NCBI GenBank assembly: GCA_025766275.1
Contig: JAFKAC010000006.1
Coordinates: 1,798,001 to 1,862,000 of the forward strand
Source: Lactarius indigo
Taxonomy: Eukaryota > Basidiomycota > Agaricomycetes > Russulales > Russulaceae
DNA length: 64,000 bases
Direction: 5' to 3'
Shown here piece by piece: positions 56,920-64,000 of this stretch; positions within the stretch are counted from its first letter, which is position 1, and every line of letters begins with the position of its first letter. Under the pieces are notes generated by a model. That model saw only the letters and a program-made list of their open reading frames with translations, ran no database searches and was not told the DNA's origin. The position numbers and the translations under genes were made by a program.

Positions 56920-59167
56920 CTAGGAATGGATGTCCCTCATGTCTGTTAGGTTTTGAGAGTCAGAAACTTCGGTGTCGAGCTTGTCGATCTCCCTCCGCAT
57001 CTGCCCAATTTCGTCTTCGCGTTTCGCGATAATCTCCTCAACACCATTTGCCGCATGAACAGGAACAATAAGCACCTGAGTTTCGAGGGCCTCATCCAGT
57101 GCAGTCTATACGCATTTGAGTGAGCTGGTTCAGACGAAGGGGTAGGGAGATACGCTACCTGAACATCACGCTCTGCCGCCTCCTTGACTCGAACCCAGTC
57201 CGCCCTCCACGCCTTCCGCGCCTTATCCCACCTTCCAATCGCCCACCTCACGCCCGCAGCCGCAACGAGCAACCCAGCACCAGTCGCCTCGCCGACCCCA
57301 TGCGCAAGCAGCAGCGCGCCCGCCCCAACACCAGTACCAATGCTCCCCGCAACACGCAAAAGCAGGACCTGCGCCGCGCGCGCAAGCACAGTCGTTGGGC
57401 CCGCATCGAGGCGCGCAAGGCGGCGGTCGAGTGGGGCGAACAGCGCGCGGGGCTCAAGAGCGAACGACGGCGCATGCGCACGCTGCTCCAGCGCATTGAG
57501 CAGCACGCACGAGCGCAGCGCCGGCGGGAGCGCGGTGGCTAGCTGATCTCGCGCGCTATCCGCGAGCCTCGACTGCGTGCTGGGCAGCGCTGCGAGCGCG
57601 GGCAACAGCCCACTCGCGATGCTTCCGACCCACGCGTCCCGCACGGCCTGCCGCACGCGCCAGCCCGCGTCGTCGGGCGCCCACAGTATGCGCCACCACG
57701 TCAGGTTGTCAAGGACGGGCTGCACGGTGCCGTCCGCGTGCGCCATCGCCGCGCGCACCTTGTTGGTGCTGGCAGTCCCTGTCTTGAGTGTCGACGCTGC
57801 GGAAGGGGTTAAGCGCACTGACTCGTGGGCAGGGCCGAACACGGCGCGTTGCGCATCCTCGCGTGCGCGCTCTGCATCGCTCCGTAGAGCCCGTGCCAAG
57901 TCGGCTGCTTCGTGCAGCTCTGCCTCGGCGGAATGCAGGCCATTCCGCAGCACGCCTATGGTCGTATTCACTAGCGCATCGCCCTTCTGTACTGCGGTGG
58001 GGACAGACTGCAGTTGACGCTTGAGCGCGCTGAGGCCGGAGCCGAGGGCGTCGTCGGCGTAGCGTTGCACGTGTAACGCGTCTGAAGGATTGGTGCGCAA
58101 TGCGCGAATAGAGGATAATGCTCGCGCGGGGTCTACGAGGAATACCCTGTCGGGACTAACTCCAAGGTCGAAAATGGGAGGTGGAACGCTAGATGATGTT
58201 GAAATGGGAGACGGAGAGGTGATCAAAATGAGAGCATGCGGGGGAAGTGGGTATGGCAACACTGTAGACTTTGTATCCGAGGTTGTGTGTGGGCTAAGTG
58301 CAGCGAGCGGAGTTGTGAGGGGGTTGAGGAGGACTATAGGAATGTGCGCAGTGTAAAGCAGTCGTAGGTGGTCTTGGGACAATTCGCGACTTTGTCGCAC
58401 TTCGATTAGACGCACAGGGGAGGGTAGAGATGTCAAGAAGGATGACGATAGGTGTATAACTTGGGAAGACGAGGGGGAGGCGCCTTCTGCGCTCACTGGT
58501 GTACTTTTACATCTCTGGAGGAAGATGCTGCGTATCTGAAGGAAGATTAGAATCAGTGGTAAACGAGCACGAAAGTTGCGCACTCGATGTCAAGTCTGGT
58601 ATCCTGTTCACGACCTTCCCAACGACCCGTGATCCGTCTATTCTCCTCCTCCGGCGAGAAAGGATCTTGAAGCAGAGCACTTACGAGTGCCTCTCCTCCG
58701 GAGAACTCGTCTACAGAGTATACTACAAAAGACATGACGTGTGAGCGCAAGTCCGACTGGAATTGTTTTGGCACGCCAGACATACCGACAATAGTGATAT
58801 TCTCTCCGTTCGATGTTAAGCTGCAACGAGACGTTTCGTCGGACACGTCACGCAATATGTCATTCCAGAACGATAGTTCGGGCGACTGGGGAGGGAGGAT
58901 CCGTGTGACGAGTTCACGCGCCTTGTGTAAAGCAGTAAGAGTGGATGCATGTCCTAATTTATCCTGTGGTTTGGTTGTTGAGGAGGCGAAGGATGATTTG
59001 AGTACTGGGGGGGTTGAAGAAACTTTGTGGGCAACAGCTGCTGCAGCATAGAAGCGGGAGTGCACCTTAGCCTTTCCGGCCGCGAGCCAAGACAGGTCAT
59101 GCCCTACTCCACGACGGCTGTAGTAGGCGAGACGACCACGAACGGAGAACACGAGACATGTTCGCAT
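56920..59167 (-). CDS. Large mitochondrial membrane protein, Mmc1-like
   Basis: Starts at minus-strand ATG 59165-59167 with an Arg-rich, acid-poor leader (MRTCLVFSVRGRLAYYSRRG) typical of a mitochondrial presequence. One intron falls near 58550, and a long exon runs to about 57160, then a last exon ending at 56920-56922 in a coiled coil (EEIIAKREDEIGQMRREIDK). The middle has FWNDILRDVSDETSRC and ITIVGMSGV. The C-terminal half ends with a hydrophobic hairpin (GTGVGAGALLLAHGVGEATG, then GLLVAAAGVRWAIGRWDKAR). This layout resembles the fungal mitochondrial protein Mmc1, a dynamin-related inner-membrane protein; I rely on memory for that and am moderately sure. No defect seen. The GC-rich, Ala/Arg-rich codon use differs from the NLR array. 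Confidence 0.7.
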
Positions 59168-60320
59168 CAAGCTTAAGAGGCACTAGCGGTCCGCTACACT
59201 TGTACGATGGGCCACTGCAAGTTTGGATTCAAGCCGTGTTCTGCTGTCCGACCCTGGCAGGGCACGCTCGGCCCACTCCGGATATCTCTCCGGGTCGTCG
59301 TGCCGCATGCTCTCTACACTGACCGTTAGCGTTGGGCCAATCGTTTCTGACACTAGTGCGAGTTGCCGCTCCTGCGCTTCGCCTCATGACCGCCACCAGA
59401 ATTTTCTATCACTCTCGAGCCTCCCTTCAAGCACGGCGTACTTCACTAAGCTCCTAAACTGCAGCGAACTAGGGGATAAATGCCTCTTGCCATCCTAACA
59501 ACCTCCCCTAATGCTAAGGCGGCTTCGAACCCTACTCTCTCCGACTAATCAAGACATACTCCTATTAAGCCCCATGTCGATAGCTTGAAAATAAGAGAAA
59601 TGTACAGTGCGCCAACAACAGGACGGAGAACAGGGTTTGAAAGACTGCCGAGGTAAGCTGCTGGTTGCAATGCCGAGGTTCACGAGACTCTACACATTCA
59701 AGATGACACCAGTGGTGTTTGCGAGTTGCGAGCAACATGAAGAGCGAAGAAACCTCCCAAAAGGCGTGTGCGAAGCAAGCATATTATGTTACTCAGACCC
59801 ATCTAGTCGAGGTGGAAGGCCGATAGGTGCATGCCTATGAAGGTAAAGAGGCCTGACAGCGAGATCATATCCACGGCGAGGATCTCAGAAGGTCCCAAAG
59901 ATATTCCTAACGAAGGGAGGGGATTGAGTTTCCTGCCGACCGAAGATGGCGCAGAAGCAGCGAACATATTGGCAAAGGCCCATCGTTGTTGTGAATGAAA
60001 CTATGCAAATACGTAGTCCATCTCCAAGACCGGGGGGCACCAGAAATCGTATGACATGAAGCGCGGATGTCCATCTCCAACCGTTGACAGACAACGGACC
60101 TTCGAGAGGTGACAAAGTGACCCTTGAGTGATTGCCTCCTCCTTACTACGGAGTGCTAAAACGATAGTGGGGATGAGGAACTTGCCATCAATGTTTCCCG
60201 AACACCATAAAAATATTCAGAGAAACGCTTCATCATTGCAAGGGGCTTTGCGTTCAAGGAAAATGTTGTATCACCAGATCCGGAAGACTAATCACGCAGA
60301 CTTCTTCAGGTGGGCGATAG
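59168..60320. other. Intergenic region between the Mmc1-like gene and chitin synthase
   Basis: Shared upstream region of two divergent genes. I see no convincing ORF, tRNA or repeat. A missing first exon of the chitin synthase gene could lie in its right part. Confidence 0.5.
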
Positions 60321-63300
60321 CCGCTGAAGGACAGAAGGTATGGTGACAGAGAGCGACCTGGACACGAGTGTGGGGTGTCGGCAACGGATTTAGTTGCCGC
60401 AAGCGATGCTACGCGGTCACATGACGATGAACTGGAGCAGGAAAGTGCATCCGGGGAGACCTCGCTAAGGACGTACATTCTCGGTGTTCTACCCCATGGC
60501 TGATGCAAGAAAAGTGCTCTCTTACAGATACGTCCAGGGTACATCATCTGCACCTTCCCTTTATGAAGAAGATGACGACTATCGGGATGACGGAGACGAA
60601 TATTACGACGATTTCGATGATGAAGAACTTGATGAAGAACCCTTACCACCCTCTTCGGGCCATTCACCAGGTTCTAAGACTCTGCAGTACGCCATGGCTT
60701 CGTCATCTTCCCGTCCTCCCGATATACCCACTTTCGATACCATCGCCGAGGCCGTCAACAAACTACAGGACCGTTACTCGTCAGCTTCTTCATATACACC
60801 TAACGTCGCGCCTCCTCTACCGAGTGCTCGGGAATCTACCCCGCCCTATGAACGACCACCGTCGAGTTCCTCTAGCGCATCCACTTACACTGTGGCGACG
60901 GACTACGCCGCTCCCATAAAGATCAGCCAAGCAAATCGATCGGAACCTACCACTCGCTCCTCATATCAACAGCCACCGTCCCTTCCCACCATCGACTCCG
61001 GTCAGCCCCTTCAATGGGAAGGCCTGGACTTCATCGAAGAGCAATACGATCCCTTCTCGGACAGGCCTCCCTCTCGTCAGCGGGCAACCCCGCCATACCC
61101 ATCTCAAATACTTCAGCGCCATTCTTTGGATTCGTCTGCTAGCCATGATCACGCTAGAGAGATTTCTCTGACAAGGGGAGCAAACCATCCGCCGCGTCCG
61201 CCATCGCAACTCTCGGCGACTTCTGCCCGAAGTGCAGGTTCAACTCACAGAGGTCCGTCTCCTGTGCAAGGCGCTGCACCGGTGTTGCAGCTGCCTGCGC
61301 AGTCCCAAGACACCAGCGTCCAACCTACCGTCGGTTTGGTGTCGTGGCCCAACCCAGGCCAACCTCATTATAACCCATATAACCCATTCCATTCACAGGC
61401 TCTGACACCCCCAGCGAACCGTATGGTTCAGCGCCGCTCCCCAGCGAAACCTGTCACACCTATTGACCACTTCCGCCACGATACTGAAGCGTATGCTTCT
61501 GGGAGAAATTCACTTCCCGCATACACTATCCCTCATTCTCGTTCTCCCACTCCGGCTCTCGCCGATGACAGTTACGAAGCAGTCGGCGCGGTGACGGTGA
61601 ACGGTCATTATACTGGAACATCTCACCGCGCTGAAACACACTACACGGGAACAACGCAATATACCGATGGGACAGAAGGTTTGGATGAAGAAGAAGAAGA
61701 TGGCGATAGCACCGATGGAGAAGAAGAATCCGATGAGAAAACGGAAAAGCCGAAACCAAAGAGCAAATTTCAAGAATACCTCGCTAAAGCGCGTACTGAA
61801 GCGCTCTTGAATCCGAAACCTGAAGAGAAAGACACGCCTCAGAATATCTTCGCCGATCCGCGTCGCGTGGTGTTTCCGATTCTAACGGCTACGACCCTCG
61901 AGGATGAGGTCCCGGGGACACCAGTGGAGACGCGTCACTTCGGACCAGCGCCTACCGGACGTGTCGCGCGGCGGAACAAGACCATGAAGCGTGTACCGCT
62001 CACGAATGGGAACCTTGTCCTGGATCTCCCTGTTCCGCCAAAGCTTGTTCTGCCCCGCGTGGGCCAACCTGAGGTAATGAAGACGAGGTACACGGCAGTG
62101 ACGTGCGACCCGGACGACTTTGAGAAGAGCGGCCACTTTTTGCGCCAAAACCAAATGAACCGACGTACTGAGTTGTTCATCTGCATAACCATGTACAATG
62201 TAAGCCTTCCGCGTTCCTACGTGACCCGATCAGAGAAGCTGAAATGAGTTTAGGAAGACGAGATTCTGTTCTGCCGAACTTTGTATGGCGTTATGCGCAA
62301 CATTGCGCACCTTTGTAGCCGTAAGAATTCGCATACGTGGGGCGTTGAGGCATGGAAGAAGGTAATCTCCGTCTCAACGTGAATGCTGGTGCTCCTGCTC
62401 ACCTTTGCGTAAGGTGGTCGTGTGCATCGTCGCGGACGGTCGCAGGAAAGTACACCCACGCGTCCTCGACTGTCTGACTCTTCTTGGCGTGTATCAACCT
62501 GGTGGCCACATGCGAAACTCTATCAACCATAAGCCAGTCACCGCACACTTGTTCGAGTATACGACATCCTTCGCGATCGACCCTAACTTGCACTTTAAAT
62601 ATCCTGACAAGGGTATCGTGCCCACGCAGATCATCTTCTGTATGAAGGAGAAGAACCAGAAGAAGATCAATAGTCATCGCTGGTTCTTCAATGCTCTTGG
62701 ACCTCTCTTGCAGGTACGGAAGTCCGGTAAAAAAAGTTTCCCTGGCACAATGCTGAGAAACGCGTACAGCCGAATATATGCGTACTCCTCGATGTGGGTA
62801 CCAGGCCGGGACACAAGAGCATTTACTATCTCTGGAAAACGTTTGATCTCAACTCAAACGTGGGGGGCGCATGCGGCGAAATAGCAGCATACAAAGGCAA
62901 GAACTGGTCCGCCTTATTGAACCCACTAGGCAAGTCGATCACCTAATGACAGACGCGAACTATGGATGACCCTCCTTACAGTCGCAGCCCAAAACTTCGA
63001 GTACAAGGTCAGCAACATCCTAGACAAACCCACAGAGAGCCTGTTCGGTTACATTAGCGTTTTGGTGCGTCAACTACAATGTGTCTGAGATACCGATTTC
63101 TGAGGACACGCTTGTAGCCAGGGGCTTTCTCAGCGTATAGGTACCATGCGCTACAGAACGACAAAACTGGACAAGGACCTTTAGCCTCGTACTTCAAGGG
63201 AGAGGTTCTGCATGGCCGGGATACTGACATTTTCACGTCGAACATGTGTGCGTCAGATGGCTGAATGCTTACGGTAGTGGGACTGACAACGAAACACAGA

Positions 63301-64000
63301 TCTTGCAGAGGATGTATGTCACTGTCAAGTATCTCGCGGCGCATACTAAGCTATTTCGCAGCGAATATTATGCTTCGAACTAGTCGCGAAGGCCAACTCC
63401 AACTGGTAGAGCCACCGGACATTCATTTCGTTTTTTTGTTTGTTGACTGGAGCGCATACAGGGTCCTTCGTTACGTGAAGAGCGCAGTTGGCGAAACTGA
63501 CGTGCCTGACGGCCTACCGGAGTTCATCAACCAGCGCAGGCGATGGCTAAATGGATCATTTTTCGCTGCCACATATGCGGTCGCCCACATCGGGCAGATG
63601 TTGTCGTCGGGCCATAGCCTCAGCCGCAAATCCATGCTTTTGCTCCAAGCGCTTTACAACGTCATCAACTTGATCGCTTCTTGGTTTGCAATCGTGAGTA
63701 ACCGCGAGGAGGTGACGGGTTGGGAGCGACGCTGATGGTTTTGTCCATTCAGGGTAATTTCTACTTATTCTTTGTGATCCTGTCATCGTCCTTGGAGTCG
63801 CCCGCGTTCCACATACACCCGATTCGGTACTTTAACTCGGTTATCCAGGTATAGTATTCTTCTGTTAGTCGTCGAAACGCAATCCTTTAAAGATGACCTC
63901 GCTTTAGTATCTCCTGGCATCCATCGTCATTGCTTGCTTCCTCTTCTCCATGGGCAACAAACCACGGTCGTAAGCTCTGTCTCTTCTTGAAAGCAGCTTT
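60321..64000 (+). CDS. CHS: Chitin synthase (GT2 family), 3' end outside window
   Basis: A frame open from 60321 reads [19 protein letters not shown] to SGETSLRT, splices at 60473-60527 into [17 protein letters not shown], and continues to 62199; the true start is not found, and ATG 60496 would fall inside this intron. After a 500-residue Pro/Ser-rich N-terminus come the catalytic segments: [80 protein letters not shown] and [12 protein letters not shown], then membrane helices ([28 protein letters not shown]). Exons include one of 14 nt (63300-63313) and one GC-AG intron (62930-62981). The enzyme polymerises UDP-GlcNAc to chitin at the plasma membrane. Sequence resembles the class I-III division. 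The frame runs off the window. Confidence 0.9.

Noticed and set aside
57120..58024. Plus-strand Arg/Ala-rich ORFs opposite the Mmc1-like gene
   Set aside because: They arise from the GC-rich minus-strand exon, whose product has a targeting signal, membrane hairpin and coiled coil.
59480..59560. Possible tRNA (TTCGAA T-loop-like motif)
   Set aside because: The stems around the motif do not pair and no acceptor or anticodon arm could be placed.
59607..59840. Short plus-strand ORF between the Mmc1-like and chitin synthase genes
   Set aside because: No codon bias, motif or splice context; consistent with chance in an intergenic region.
60496..60527. ATG 60496 as the start of chitin synthase
   Set aside because: It falls inside a well-formed 55-bp intron (60473-60527), and the upstream frame is protein-like and joins in phase.

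Overview
This is a 64 kb piece of a fungal nuclear chromosome, almost certainly from a mushroom-forming basidiomycete (Agaricomycetes). The reasons are introns of about 50-65 bp with AG acceptors, several microexons of 14-25 nt, Ty3/gypsy retrotransposons with chromodomains, NLR-like genes with a fungal Goodbye domain, NACHT and ankyrin repeats, allantoate-permease-type transporters, and a fungal chitin synthase. No tRNA, rRNA or CRISPR array was recognised.

Layout. 1-21.2 kb is a nest of Ty3/gypsy elements. Element 1 (1-6576, left end outside the window) has gag, pol and an unusual third ORF. Element 2 (7236-15686) is complete, with two 536-bp LTRs and the target duplication CAGAG. It lies inside the first codons of gag of an older element 3 (from about 7191, resuming at 15692 and ending near 21215). 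A reversed solo LTR of the element-1 family (8813-9371, duplication CTGTT) lies inside element 2's gag. Element 3 in turn ends inside the ankyrin part of an NLR-like gene, of which only the 3' end remains here (21216-21670).

21.2-52.8 kb is a segmentally duplicated array. Two complete Goodbye-NACHT-ankyrin genes (24412-29130 and 35257-40166) and the truncated third are each followed by a related, decayed 2-3 kb flank. Between and beyond them lie four allantoate-permease-like MFS genes (32450-34623, 43092-45292 and 46412-48591 on +, 49521-51736 on -) and a fifth MFS remnant. The first MFS copy appears frame-broken. A remnant of an S53 (sedolisin) peptidase lies in the flank of the second NLR gene.

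53-64 kb is ordinary housekeeping sequence: a CDCA7-like 4CXXC zinc-finger protein (-), TIM17 (+, five exons), a large mitochondrial Mmc1-like membrane protein (-), and a chitin synthase (+) running off the right edge.

How it fits together. The array pairs intracellular STAND receptors, of the type used in fungal non-self recognition, with membrane transporters. The retrotransposons appear to have been inactivated mainly by C-to-T change at CpG: element 2's two LTRs differ only by transitions, nearly all at CpG, and element 3's pol is broken by eight stop codons without any frameshift. All splice models were inferred by eye from frame, family motifs and comparison of paralogues, without transcript data.
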